Positions 1 to 7,892 of a DNA stretch of 64,000 bases are shown in pieces. The first letter of the stretch is position 1. The number at the start of each line of letters is the position of its first letter. The notes below the pieces were generated by a model. That model ran no database searches. It saw nothing but the letters and a program-made list of their open reading frames with translations, and was not told the origin of the DNA. The stretch is from Oscillatoriales cyanobacterium (GTDB lineage: Bacteria; Cyanobacteriota; Cyanobacteriia; Cyanobacteriales; Microcoleaceae): assembly GCA_004292955.1 (NCBI GenBank), contig RDXX01000008.1, forward strand, positions 124,001 to 188,000, written 5' to 3'. Both the position numbers and the translations under genes were made by a program.

Positions 1-133
1 TGGTAAATTCTAAATCTTCTCGAAAATAGTCAGAAACATGAAACTCTGTTTCTACTATAAAATTAGATTCGGTGTAGGTAATCTGAAATTCTTTGAGGAC
101 TGAACTGACTGTTTTGTAAGCGCTGAAAGGCAT
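1..133 (-). CDS. Conserved hypothetical protein, C-terminus cut by window edge
   Basis: The reading frame starts at an ATG (131-133) and runs off the left edge of the window, giving 44 residues that begin MPFSAYKTVSSVLKEF. The visible part mixes short helical and polar stretches and has no recognisable motif. From memory, proteins with this opening are common as conserved hypotheticals in cyanobacteria, often near Uma2-type genes. The function is unknown. Confidence that it is a real gene rests on clean coding character and the good start. Confidence 0.6.
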   Translation of the reverse strand, partial: MPFSAYKTVSSVLKEFQITYTESNFIVETEFHVSDYFREDLEFT

Positions 134-186
134 AATTACTTACCAAATTGAGGGTGCGTGTTGTATTGAGCTTATTTTAGTATTCT

Positions 187-573
187 TTACGACAGTGGAA
201 TGGGAGCAAAAAGAGCTGGTTCGCGATCGTTTCGTGGAACGAGAGCAATTTGGACATCGTAGCCTAACTCATTTGCATATTGCGCCAGAGTTTTCAATTC
301 TATGCGATCGAGCGTTCCCTCAATTTGAGATATCCTACCAGGACTTTTTTGCACTTCACGCGCCATTTCTCTAACAGTCAATCCGCGATCGCTGCGAATT
401 TTCTGAAGAAGTTCTCCCAAGCTATCTAAAATGAGAAAATACTCCAGTTTTTGTTGTAACTCCTCTGCCGTTGTTGGTTTGAGAGTTTCAGGAGTATTGG
501 CATTTACCATTGCTTCTGGTTCGGCTAGGATTGCCGCCAATAAATCGCTGACTTTGCCATCAATTTTTGTCAT
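187..573 (-). CDS. XRE-family helix-turn-helix protein, antitoxin-like
   Basis: A 128-residue cytoplasmic DNA-binding protein. Residues about 50-105 form a classical HTH_3/XRE domain: LGELLQKIRSDRGLTVREMA, then a recognition helix around KSPGRISQIE and a final helix ending near LGYDVQIALVP. The N-terminal 45 residues are an acidic helical extension. This layout (short extension, HTH, hydrophobic beta tail) is typical of HigA/MqsA-like antitoxins that repress their own operon. The gene immediately upstream on the same strand (594-820) looks broken, so the expected toxin may have been lost. It could equally be an orphan regulator. Confidence 0.8.
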   Translation of the reverse strand: MTKIDGKVSDLLAAILAEPEAMVNANTPETLKPTTAEELQQKLEYFLILDSLGELLQKIRSDRGLTVREMAREVQKSPGRISQIEGTLDRIELKTLAQYANELGYDVQIALVPRNDREPALFAPIPLS

Positions 574-593
574 AGCTTTTTACCTCAATTAAA

Positions 594-820
594 TTATACT
601 GACACTTCTAGCCCATTCCGTGCTGCTTGGATAACTTCGGCTGTCCAATTTAGTAATGCAGCACTAGCCGCATCTTCTGTTTTGCATTCAGCGCGACACA
701 GGGTAAATTCTGTTTGAGAAATTTGGAAAAAATAAAGGCGTTGCTGATTGACGGTATGAAAGGCTAAATATGCCAGTCATGGAAACCAGTATCGACAAAG
801 CTTGGGGATTTTCAACTTAT
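594..820 (-). pseudogene. Decayed ORF upstream of the XRE regulator
   Basis: The frame ending at TAA 594-596 encodes about 60 residues (it includes LYFFQISQTEFTLCRAECK) but has no start codon and is closed by TGA at 777-779. The adjacent frame upstream continues plausibly coding sequence (SPSFVDTGFHDWHI) up to the same point, which suggests a frameshift near 770. The spacing to the regulator (20 bases) and the shared strand suggest the remains of a first gene of a two-gene module. The family was not recognised. Confidence 0.4.
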
Positions 821-959
821 TTTTTTCATACTCTGATTAAGCAACGCCGATAGGGTAGTAGTAGAACCGACTGTATTAAATTGTGCAACAATCTGCACAG
901 TTTTGACGAGTTGCAGTTAAGCTCGTTGGGATAAATGACCAACAACTGAGGTAAAACTC

Positions 960-1442
960 ATGATGAAAATTAAAGCGATCGCCTTGGCAACAGTTTGCAC
1001 TTTACCGCTTTCTTTATCTCTATCATTTGCAGCAAGGGCAGACAAACCAAACCAGCCATGTCAAGCTAATTTAAATACCAGCAAGGGAACTGACGACGAG
1101 GTGAACAACTGTCCGATAACCGTGGGGCAGTTTTCGATTCGGGGAACCTTTTCTAACTCGAAATGGCAAGCTTCTTTTTGGGCGTGGGAACCGGCTTATT
1201 ACATCCTTTACGTTAAAAATCAGCGAGATGGTAGTAAAATTAACCTAACAGGTTTTGATGTTAAGGGTACGACAAGCAGACCGCAATACCGCTTCACCGA
1301 TCGCGATCGAGGTATTACCTATATTGTAACTTTTCAATATTCAGACCGGAACACGATCCGATTGGAAATTTATAAAAATAATGTGGCGATCGCCAATGAA
1401 TTGCTGGTACGGGAATCAGATAAAGTGCTCGGTGGGCCTTGA
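960..1442 (+). CDS. Small secreted hypothetical protein
   Basis: A 160-residue protein starting with a clear signal peptide: MMKIK, a hydrophobic core of about 17 residues, then an AARA-DK cleavage region near residue 28. The mature part has two cysteines (C34 and C51) that could form a disulfide, and a series of beta-strand-like segments with many aromatic residues (WQASFWAWEPAYYILYVK). It resembles small secreted beta proteins of cyanobacteria, but no family was recognised. It stands alone, with antisense or unrelated neighbours on both sides. A second ATG follows the first directly, so either could be the start. Confidence 0.7.
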   Translation: MMKIKAIALATVCTLPLSLSLSFAARADKPNQPCQANLNTSKGTDDEVNNCPITVGQFSIRGTFSNSKWQASFWAWEPAYYILYVKNQRDGSKINLTGFDVKGTTSRPQYRFTDRDRGITYIVTFQYSDRNTIRLEIYKNNVAIANELLVRESDKVLGGP

Positions 1443-1488
1443 GGAAGATGCGAGCGATGTCTTCTGTTTCGGTTGTGGCTGAGGCGAA

Positions 1489-2076
1489 TTAGTCAGCCTC
1501 TAACTCTTGTTCAAAGGTAACGCCTTCATACACAAGGTCGATCGCACATTCAAACTCAATACTTGCTAGGGCGATCGCCTCTCCAGCTTCATACTGACAG
1601 TAAAACCACATTTTACCTTCTCCTCGACGATAAACTTCAACGGTTATTTCTTCTGAATCAACTAAGACGTATTCTTGCAAACTCGGAATCTGGCGATAAT
1701 ATTTGAGCTTTTTTGTGCGATCGTAATTGGCTATACCCGGAGAAAGAACCTCAACAATAACCTTCGGGTTTTGAATAAAGTCTTTAGCTTTCAAATCATC
1801 TGGATTGCAACTGACAACTAGATCGGGATAGAAATAGCGACTGTTTTTACGAGCCTGAACCTTCGCATCTGACACATTAACTCGACAGCCTCTCTGACGT
1901 ACATGAGGATATAAAGTCCTGTAGAAGTTAAGGGCAATGTCATTATGAGGCAGAGATCCTCCTGTCATAGCCAGAATTTCGCCGTCAATGTATTCGTGGC
2001 GAAGTTCCTGCTTGGCTTCCCATTCTAGGTATTCTTCAGCCGTCATTTTTTGGTAGTCTTCACGAATAGCAATCAT
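1489..2076 (-). CDS. Uma2 family endonuclease-like protein (DUF820)
   Basis: A 195-residue member of the Uma2/DUF820 group, a PD-(D/E)XK nuclease fold family greatly expanded in cyanobacteria. Typical motifs are the N-terminal MTAEEYLEWEA, then YIDGEILAMTGG, the acidic residue in YFYPDLVVSC, and the core VIVEVLSPGIANYDRTKK with the conserved E and K. The length is normal for the family. The biological role of Uma2 proteins is not settled; links to mobile DNA are inferred from copy number. Three other members lie in this window. Confidence 0.9.
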   Translation of the reverse strand: MIAIREDYQKMTAEEYLEWEAKQELRHEYIDGEILAMTGGSLPHNDIALNFYRTLYPHVRQRGCRVNVSDAKVQARKNSRYFYPDLVVSCNPDDLKAKDFIQNPKVIVEVLSPGIANYDRTKKLKYYRQIPSLQEYVLVDSEEITVEVYRRGEGKMWFYCQYEAGEAIALASIEFECAIDLVYEGVTFEQELEAD

Positions 2077-2221
2077 AATTTGCTCCTTGATGCAATCTAT
2101 TTCTATTTTAACTGACTATTAATTTCTTGTGATAATGGCCGTTTTTTGCAAGTGTGTGGGGTGTGCGATCGACCTTGGTGGGATGAATGGGTAGCGGGAG
2201 GGCGATCGCTTTTGTAATCTA

Positions 2222-2740
2222 TTATTTATGTTTAGGCGGTTTATGTGGTCTAGCTAAGACTCGATTGATGCCAATTATGCCATCTGAATCACTGCCAGAA
2301 ATATTTTTCGTGGATAGTTTGGGTTTTATTTTAGGCTTTTCAGTGATGTTTTTTGGAGCAGCAGTTTCTACTATAGAGTTTTCCTGCTTGTAATAACGCA
2401 TTAAACGAGATGCCCAACCTAAAATTTGCAGCAAAGTCCTAGCATCCCCTTGAAATCCTTTCAGACAATCGCTACAAGCTTTGTCGATGCTGCGGTAATA
2501 ATCTGTGGTTTTGCCACTGTGTCCGATTTGTCTGCCATTACCGACAAGGGTTTTAAGATACTTGAAAAACCTGGAATTGGCATCGGTTTGATTTAGATTG
2601 ACTGCATTGCGTAGATAGGCGATCGCCTTTCCCAATTCATTGACATCGGTTTGTTCTTTTACCAGAGTTTGCGCGATCGCGTGAGCAATTCCCCACTGGT
2701 GTTCGGTCAAAGATTCTGTGACTAATTCAGTATTCGACAT
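2222..2740 (-). CDS. Small helical protein closing the type III CRISPR operon, candidate Cas11/Csm2-like subunit
   Basis: A 172-residue, mostly alpha-helical protein that starts 2 bases after the stop of the last Cas7-like gene, so it belongs to the same transcript. Residues 5-125 are helical (EHQWGIAHAIAQTLVKEQ, RFFKYLKTLVGNGRQIGH) and finish in LLQILGWASRLMRYYKQ, which recalls the C-terminal helix of Csm2 small subunits. The last 45 residues are basic and proline/lysine-rich (PKIKPKLSTKN, ARPHKPPKHK), probably disordered and RNA-binding. Small-subunit assignment is inference from position and fold character. It may instead be one of the accessory proteins noted with III-D loci. The opposite-strand frame over its 3' end is not a gene. 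Confidence 0.6.
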   Translation of the reverse strand: MSNTELVTESLTEHQWGIAHAIAQTLVKEQTDVNELGKAIAYLRNAVNLNQTDANSRFFKYLKTLVGNGRQIGHSGKTTDYYRSIDKACSDCLKGFQGDARTLLQILGWASRLMRYYKQENSIVETAAPKNITEKPKIKPKLSTKNISGSDSDGIIGINRVLARPHKPPKHK

Positions 2741-2742
2741 CT

Positions 2743-3822
2743 TTAATACATTCCTGTTGGAGGTTCGCGATCGGTCGGATATTTTAAGACTTCAGCCAGT
2801 TCTTGCAATTGAGTTGCTTGCACTAAACTCGAATGAGCAGCTTGAATATTTTTTTGCATGAACTGTTGCAATTCAGTGCCATTCATGCTGTCAGATTCGG
2901 GAGGATTGTAGGAAGAATAGCGATCGCGCAAATCTCCCTTGTTCTGCAACACCCTTGCTGCTGTGACTTCCACAGTCATGGTTCCCATGCCGATCGGCTT
3001 CCCGCCACCTACCTTGAGGGCGATCGCATATTTTGGATCTTGGCCCAGCACAATCAAAAGCGTTCCCAACTCTGCTGGCGTTAAATTTTTGAATTGTATC
3101 TGTGTTTTAAAAGTATACTCTTTAGCAGCTTGCTGAACAGTAATGCCTTGATTTTGACCTTTGTCGATCGCTCTAATTGTGTGATAATAAAACTTGCGTC
3201 CAGCTACATTACCTCTTTGGTCAAAATATGCTCTTCTTTGGTCAGGACGGGGACGATATAAAGATGGCATAAATCCAGTAGCAAAACCTGTTTTTTCGCA
3301 TTTAGCATCGCTGAATTCAATTAGCCCTTGCCAATCTAAAGCACCGAATACTTGACTTGCCGGACAGAGTTCTTGTTTATTTTTACAAGGCAGGCGATCG
3401 GACGGAATTTTATCTTTGTATCTTGATGTAATTACTGCTAAAGTGCTATTAGTAATGGCTTCGTATGCCGATCGGATGCAGCCTTTGAGAGAACTACCTT
3501 GAATTGATAGTTTTTGGTCAATATTTTGAACCATTGTTTTGATTAAAGGGACGCGGCTGCCTATGTCGCTACCCATGACAACTACGCCTGTAGAGACGTG
3601 CAAAGTAGTCTGAACTTTCAAAGTGATAAACAAAGTTCCGTGCAGGCGATCGACCAAATATTTGTGATGTCCGGCAGGAGCTTTTTTCGGCGGGCGTTCG
3701 TTGGGAAAACTAATTAATTCATAAGGTTTAGGCACTCCGATTTCACCAGCATAGTTATTAGAAACGGGGCGGCTTGGCGGCGGTGTAGAACCTCGGAGTT
3801 TAGGTACGGGATTATTAGTCAT
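2743..3822 (-). CDS. Cas7-like RAMP protein of type III-D-like complex (copy d)
   Basis: A 359-residue RAMP-superfamily protein. After about 60 low-complexity residues, the RRM-like fold begins at HGTLFITLKVQTTLHVSTG. It is followed by GSDIGSRVPLI, where the aspartate sits at the place of the target-RNA-cleaving Asp of Csm3/Cmr4, and by the hallmark IQGSSLKGCIRSAYE. A CPASQVFGALDWQGLIEFSD segment matches the second signature of Cas7-like proteins, and a glycine-rich loop (KVGGGKPIGMGTMTVEV) closes the fold. The start overlaps the stop of the csx19-like gene by 4 bases. It probably forms one position of the crRNA-binding backbone. Confidence 0.85.
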   Translation of the reverse strand: MTNNPVPKLRGSTPPPSRPVSNNYAGEIGVPKPYELISFPNERPPKKAPAGHHKYLVDRLHGTLFITLKVQTTLHVSTGVVVMGSDIGSRVPLIKTMVQNIDQKLSIQGSSLKGCIRSAYEAITNSTLAVITSRYKDKIPSDRLPCKNKQELCPASQVFGALDWQGLIEFSDAKCEKTGFATGFMPSLYRPRPDQRRAYFDQRGNVAGRKFYYHTIRAIDKGQNQGITVQQAAKEYTFKTQIQFKNLTPAELGTLLIVLGQDPKYAIALKVGGGKPIGMGTMTVEVTAARVLQNKGDLRDRYSSYNPPESDSMNGTELQQFMQKNIQAAHSSLVQATQLQELAEVLKYPTDREPPTGMY

Positions 3823-4295
3823 TTTTTACTCCTGACGGTGAGGGCGATAAAATGAACGGTGGCAGTTCTTTGGTCTTTAAAGTATCGCTGACCTATGGTA
3901 ATATTCTTAGAGTCAATTTTTTCGTCATTTTCTCCTTTATAGATAAAAGTTTTAGGAAATTTGGGTTCGTCAAGGCTGTGAAAGTAAGCAGCGCGATCGC
4001 AGCATTCCCAATTTTCGCCGATCGCCTCAAATCCCTCTAAATCGGCTGGAACCCTACTCAGGATTAACGCTTCATATGTACTTCCCTGCTTTTTCCAGCG
4101 CAATTCGCGATCGCTATTAAACATCTGCCCTTCAAAGCCGAGAGACAACTCATCGGGCAATTTCCTGCAAATGCCACTGACTGCGTGGGGCGATCGCACA
4201 AAATAGTAACTTTCCTCAGTTGCTAACTCTTCTAGCAACTTTTTGGCTTCATCCGGTGATAAACGCGATCGAACATATACAAAACCTGTATTCAT
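3819..4295 (-). CDS. csx19: Csx19-like CRISPR-associated protein
   Basis: A 158-residue protein between two Cas7-like genes, overlapping each by 4 bases. It begins VYVRSRLSPDEAKKLLEEL and continues as alternating strands, with LRWKKQGSTYEALILSRVP in the middle and a C-terminal FHSLDEPKFPKTFIYKGE. Size, position and the pattern of a gating region followed by a 'length-of-element plus trunk' region fit Csx19 (TIGR03984), a subunit seen in III-D complexes. The similarity is judged from memory of the family, so the name is moderate confidence. There is no catalytic motif; a structural role is expected. Confidence 0.55.
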   Translation of the reverse strand: MNTGFVYVRSRLSPDEAKKLLEELATEESYYFVRSPHAVSGICRKLPDELSLGFEGQMFNSDRELRWKKQGSTYEALILSRVPADLEGFEAIGENWECCDRAAYFHSLDEPKFPKTFIYKGENDEKIDSKNITIGQRYFKDQRTATVHFIALTVRSKK

Positions 4296-5251
4296 GCTAC
4301 AGCACCTGTTAAAAGCTTACTCCAAGCAGAAACTGCACATTTAAATAAATTGGGTACACCAGTCTCACCATCACCTTGCCATTTTAGCTGCACTCCAAAA
4401 CCTAAATCCATCGGTTCAGCAGCAATTGGAGTTTGTTCGCGATCGGGTTGAGAAAAGCCGTAATTTCCGGCTTCATCAACTTCTAAAAATTCTCCTGCAC
4501 CCAGCAAGAAAGCGTGTCCCCATTGACCAGGCTTTACTATTTGTTTAATTTGGCGATTATCTTCATCTAATACACAACCGGGATACTGAACTACGGCTTC
4601 GTTAAATTTTACTGTCACCGTCCCCAAACCGCGAGATTTAGCAAAACCGATGCCAAACCAGCCATCATTTAAGTCTCGCAAAACTAAGCCAATTAAGCCT
4701 AATTGTGCTAAGGAAAAGTTTTTCAGATGTATTTTAGTGCGAAATTCTCCAGCGGTGCAGACTTGATAGTTAAATGGGCCCACGGCTACGGAACCAAAAA
4801 CGCGATCGATCGCGACTCCATTTCGTTCTTGAATTTTAAGCTGTTTCTTATCAATTGGGTGAGCATCTTCTATTCTAAGTCTGCTAGCAATTGAAGTGTT
4901 GCCGAAAATGCGATCGGTAAATGAAGATAACTTGTAAATATCGCTGGATGATTTCTTCTGTAAGTAATCGTAATTGTCATTCAATGGATCGTTAGCCCAG
5001 AGAATGTCTGGATTATTAGGATTACTATCTGTTCCTATGGTTCTGACAATTCTCTCAGCATGAGCGCGAATAGCACCTTTTAAACTGCTTCCCGGTAGAT
5101 AAATTGACTTGCCTCCTGCGTGGTAAGTCTCGACAAATTCCATATCCGGTTTAGTCGGATCGGCTCCTTCTTTACCGGATTTTATCAGAATCGGCCCGTC
5201 AGGAATGAGAGTTAAGTCAATGGTACAGTGGTTGACAAATCGTTTGTGCAT
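4292..5251 (-). CDS. Cas7-like RAMP protein of type III-D-like complex (copy c)
   Basis: A 319-residue RAMP protein. It opens with an RRM-type strand (CTIDLTLIPDGPILIKSG), then a loop with GADPTKPDMEF that includes possible catalytic aspartates, then the hallmark YLPGSSLKGAIRAHAERIV. RIFGNTSIASRLRIEDAHP is the second Cas7 signature, and NGVAIDRVFGSVAVGPFNY is shared almost word for word with the neighbouring copy b (DGVAIDRDTETAADGKLYDF), which suggests duplication. A glycine-rich FAKSRGLGTVTVKF loop follows. It starts 101 bases after the copy b stop, with no strong Shine-Dalgarno sequence, and overlaps the csx19-like gene by 4 bases. Confidence 0.87.
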   Translation of the reverse strand: MHKRFVNHCTIDLTLIPDGPILIKSGKEGADPTKPDMEFVETYHAGGKSIYLPGSSLKGAIRAHAERIVRTIGTDSNPNNPDILWANDPLNDNYDYLQKKSSSDIYKLSSFTDRIFGNTSIASRLRIEDAHPIDKKQLKIQERNGVAIDRVFGSVAVGPFNYQVCTAGEFRTKIHLKNFSLAQLGLIGLVLRDLNDGWFGIGFAKSRGLGTVTVKFNEAVVQYPGCVLDEDNRQIKQIVKPGQWGHAFLLGAGEFLEVDEAGNYGFSQPDREQTPIAAEPMDLGFGVQLKWQGDGETGVPNLFKCAVSAWSKLLTGAVA

Positions 5252-5352
5252 AATTTAGTCGGTTGAGAGATGGTTTAAAATTAAGCAGCTACTAACTTAT
5301 TCAGTTGAACTTCACACTTTTGGAAAACATTGATAATTATTTAAACTCATAT

Positions 5353-6213
5353 TTACCTCGCAGATGTTGCTTGAGATTTGTCAGAAGTTTTCTCGTTGAG
5401 ATGCTTAATAAGTTCTTCTACCCAATAGTCTTTGAAATCTCTTGCGTCTTCATAAGCAGTATCGTCTCCCATGACCAATTTTTTCAGATATTCAATTAAC
5501 AAGTCAGGTCTATCTTCAGGATAGTCAAACCAGCGCATTTTATCAATTTCTAGTTTAACCACACCTAAGCCGCGCGATCGCCCTCCTCCGAGAGGTATTT
5601 GTTCTGTTTCAAATTGATGCAAGCCGATCGCCAATAAGCCCAATTCCCACTCCTCAGCATTTTCGACAACGGCTTTAAAATCAAAGGGAGTACCTGCGGG
5701 GACAACTTGAAAGTCGTAAAGTTTCCCGTCGGCGGCGGTTTCGGTATCTCTGTCAATGGCTACTCCATCTCGTTCTTGATATTGTCCGAACCACGCATCG
5801 GGTTGTACAGTTAAGTCGCGGACTTGGAATTTGCTGGCAAGCCAAGGGGAACCAAAAAGACGAGATACTAGATCGGTATGCTTGAGAATCTCGGCAGTTA
5901 GAGCTTTGTCATCTTTGAAATTTTCTTTGATTATCTTCATTTCCCCAGAGGTAATCGACCACTCGTTTTCTATGGCAGGATTGGCTACCAGTTTGCGATC
6001 GCTGCCTAAAACTCCTCGCAGGAAGCTTTCTAAGCGCGATCGGAGTGCACCTTTAAAGCTTGAGCCGGGAATCAAAGGTCTACCCAAGGCATCTTTGATG
6101 ACGGGTAGATCGGAGCCGATGGGTTCGGTGGAACGTCCGGCACTAATGCGTAATGCCGTTACTGTTGTGAGCGTTCCTGTTATTTCTAGACGATTTTTAA
6201 ATGTATCAAACAT
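5353..6213 (-). CDS. Cas7-like (Csm3-type) RAMP protein of type III-D-like complex (copy b)
   Basis: A 286-residue RAMP protein. The start at MFDTFKNRLEI (ATG 6211-6213) was chosen over an upstream ATG that would overlap the CARF gene by 62 bases, because AGGTGA lies 5-8 bases before it. Signatures are LRISAGRSTEPIGSDLPVIK (Asp at the Csm3 cleavage position), PLIPGSSFKGALRSRLE, LVSRLFGSPWLASKFQVRDL, RDGVAIDRDT and the glycine-rich IPLGGGRSRGLGVVKLEI. It is the most Csm3-like of the four copies and probably binds the crRNA and cuts target RNA. It lies 52 bases after the CARF gene. Confidence 0.9.
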   Translation of the reverse strand: MFDTFKNRLEITGTLTTVTALRISAGRSTEPIGSDLPVIKDALGRPLIPGSSFKGALRSRLESFLRGVLGSDRKLVANPAIENEWSITSGEMKIIKENFKDDKALTAEILKHTDLVSRLFGSPWLASKFQVRDLTVQPDAWFGQYQERDGVAIDRDTETAADGKLYDFQVVPAGTPFDFKAVVENAEEWELGLLAIGLHQFETEQIPLGGGRSRGLGVVKLEIDKMRWFDYPEDRPDLLIEYLKKLVMGDDTAYEDARDFKDYWVEELIKHLNEKTSDKSQATSAR

Positions 6214-6265
6214 AAACTCACCTAAGTAATTACTTGGAACTTGCCTAAAGTATTTAGTCAATGAC

Positions 6266-7438
6266 TTAGTAAGGATTTCTGTTAACCTCTGGTTCCTTAC
6301 CATAACGATGTAATAACAAGATACCATTCGATGATGTACAGCTTACTCGTATTCCATCAGTTACTCTAAAATGAGCGATATCAAACTTATCACCGTTAAT
6401 GTTGGTATATTTCTTCATGTTGCTATATTTGTCATATTGCAATCCAGGATGTGTTTTAAGAATACTGGTGTCGCCACCTGACTTTTGCAACAATTGAGAA
6501 GCTTTAGCTATAGTTTCTTGTAATTTGACTTGCTCTTCTAGATTATTTTTAATCTTTTGATAGTCATCGGAGAAACTCGACTTGTAATCTATTTTAGGGA
6601 AATTCAGTAGCTTTTGTGAAAGCAATTCTTCTTTACATTGATCCCAAACTAGCTTGCCCCATGCTGATAGAATCATTTCTTGTCCATCAACTAAAATCCA
6701 TTGTTCAGGAACTTTTTTAGCTTCTTTCCAAGATGTGGATATTTCCCCAGCCTCCATCATTGCTAGTTGAACTTTATATGGGTCAATCTCTAACACATCA
6801 ACCTTTACAGGAAGCTTGGGAATTTTGATTAGTTGATTCGACCCCTCGAATACGTAAATAATTTCATCAGCATAAAACATTCCGATTGTATTGAAATAGC
6901 CTTGCAAAGCCTTGAATCCACCAACAAGATTAAAGCAAATCATGTATCGGCTATTTTTATAGCCTTTAATAGTTTCTTGGATCGAAGGAATCAACTTTGC
7001 CATCCCTTCTACAAAAATATCGCTGCTAGCAGTAGAAAGTCCAGACTGAGCATGAGTGCTGATATTAGTTAATCCCTTGCTCTTTAAAAAAGACTCAACT
7101 ACTTCAGCGGCCACTCTACCTTGTGCTGTATCGGTAGTAACTAATAAGTGCATATCTGGTATGCCCTGCTCTATTGGCTCATTGTACAAACTATAAATAC
7201 CATTTAGTTCTGCGCTGGCTTTTCGGATTTTATCGGTATCATCACTGTACAGTTCTTTTTCGGCTCTTTCCTTCAGCTCTGAAATAATTTTTTTAATTTC
7301 TGGATAATGTTGGATTTCTTTATCGGTATAGTTTGCTGTTCGCTGTAGTTGTTCATAGCAATCATTATCATCTATGTCTCGATCTATTTGGTTAGTTAAC
7401 ACGCTAGTGCCAACAGTGGAAATTACAAGTCTAGCCAT
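6266..7438 (-). CDS. CARF-domain effector with RelE-like C-terminal domain
   Basis: A 390-residue protein. Residues 1-215 form a CARF-type Rossmann domain: the first strand and ligand loop MARLVISTVGTSVLTNQ, the LLVTTDTAQGRVAAEVVESF segment, and CFNLVGGFKALQGYF, the diagnostic N-(L/V)-x-GG-x-K motif. CARF domains bind cyclic oligoadenylate made by Cas10. A helical linker (about 215-325) leads to a C-terminal piece of about 65 residues (HFRVTDGIRVSC, ILLLHRYGKEPEVNRNPY). Its strand-turn-strand pattern and closing basic/tyrosine residues resemble RelE/ParE mRNA interferases. CARF-RelE fusions (Cami1) are known ribosome-dependent RNases. The RelE part is inference; the CARF part is clear. It sits in mid-operon, 34 bases after the small-subunit gene. 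Confidence 0.8.
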   Translation of the reverse strand: MARLVISTVGTSVLTNQIDRDIDDNDCYEQLQRTANYTDKEIQHYPEIKKIISELKERAEKELYSDDTDKIRKASAELNGIYSLYNEPIEQGIPDMHLLVTTDTAQGRVAAEVVESFLKSKGLTNISTHAQSGLSTASSDIFVEGMAKLIPSIQETIKGYKNSRYMICFNLVGGFKALQGYFNTIGMFYADEIIYVFEGSNQLIKIPKLPVKVDVLEIDPYKVQLAMMEAGEISTSWKEAKKVPEQWILVDGQEMILSAWGKLVWDQCKEELLSQKLLNFPKIDYKSSFSDDYQKIKNNLEEQVKLQETIAKASQLLQKSGGDTSILKTHPGLQYDKYSNMKKYTNINGDKFDIAHFRVTDGIRVSCTSSNGILLLHRYGKEPEVNRNPY

Positions 7439-7472
7439 AATTTTGTAGTCCTAAGTAATTGTAAGTTGACAG

Positions 7473-7892
7473 CTAAGATTGACCTTTCTTTTTGTAGACT
7501 AGATAACGAGCGCCATAGCCTAGATATCGACGGGTAAGCTCTATCCAAATTTGATTAAAAGAATTTTCTGCTTTGGCGGTTCTGGCAATATCCTGAGCAG
7601 TAGATTTGATATTTCTATCAATATCAGAAATGATTTTTTGAGCTAAAGAGTTTTCCCCTCTACCCCATTTTCTATCGCGGCCTACTTGATAAAGCAAAAA
7701 GTTTTTGATTACTTGTGTGCTTTCAGTTGTGTCGGCAACTCTTACTAAGTTGCGAAATTGTGATTCTTCTAAGTCACCGTAAGAACTTGCATCCTCTAAG
7801 GCTGTTTGAATGTCAGTCACTAACTTATCTTCAGCTCGGCGAATGCCTTGCAGAATTTTGAGTTGTTTTTGTGGATCTAGTGATTCGCTCAT
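7473..7892 (-). CDS. Small helical protein in type III-D-like operon, candidate Cas11 small subunit
   Basis: A 139-residue, highly helical and charged protein. The start MSESLDPQ is fixed by a 4-base ATGA overlap with the csx10 stop (7889-7892); an ATG 13 codons upstream would lie well inside csx10. The core reads FRNLVRVADTTESTQVIKNF, then LLYQVGRDRKWGRG, SLAQKIISDIDRNI, and a final helix IWIELTRRYLGYGARYLVYK. No enzyme motif is visible. Size, charge and position between csx10 and the effector gene fit a Cas11-type small subunit that lines the target strand, but sequence similarity to named families was not recognised. Confidence 0.6.
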   Translation of the reverse strand: MSESLDPQKQLKILQGIRRAEDKLVTDIQTALEDASSYGDLEESQFRNLVRVADTTESTQVIKNFLLYQVGRDRKWGRGENSLAQKIISDIDRNIKSTAQDIARTAKAENSFNQIWIELTRRYLGYGARYLVYKKKGQS

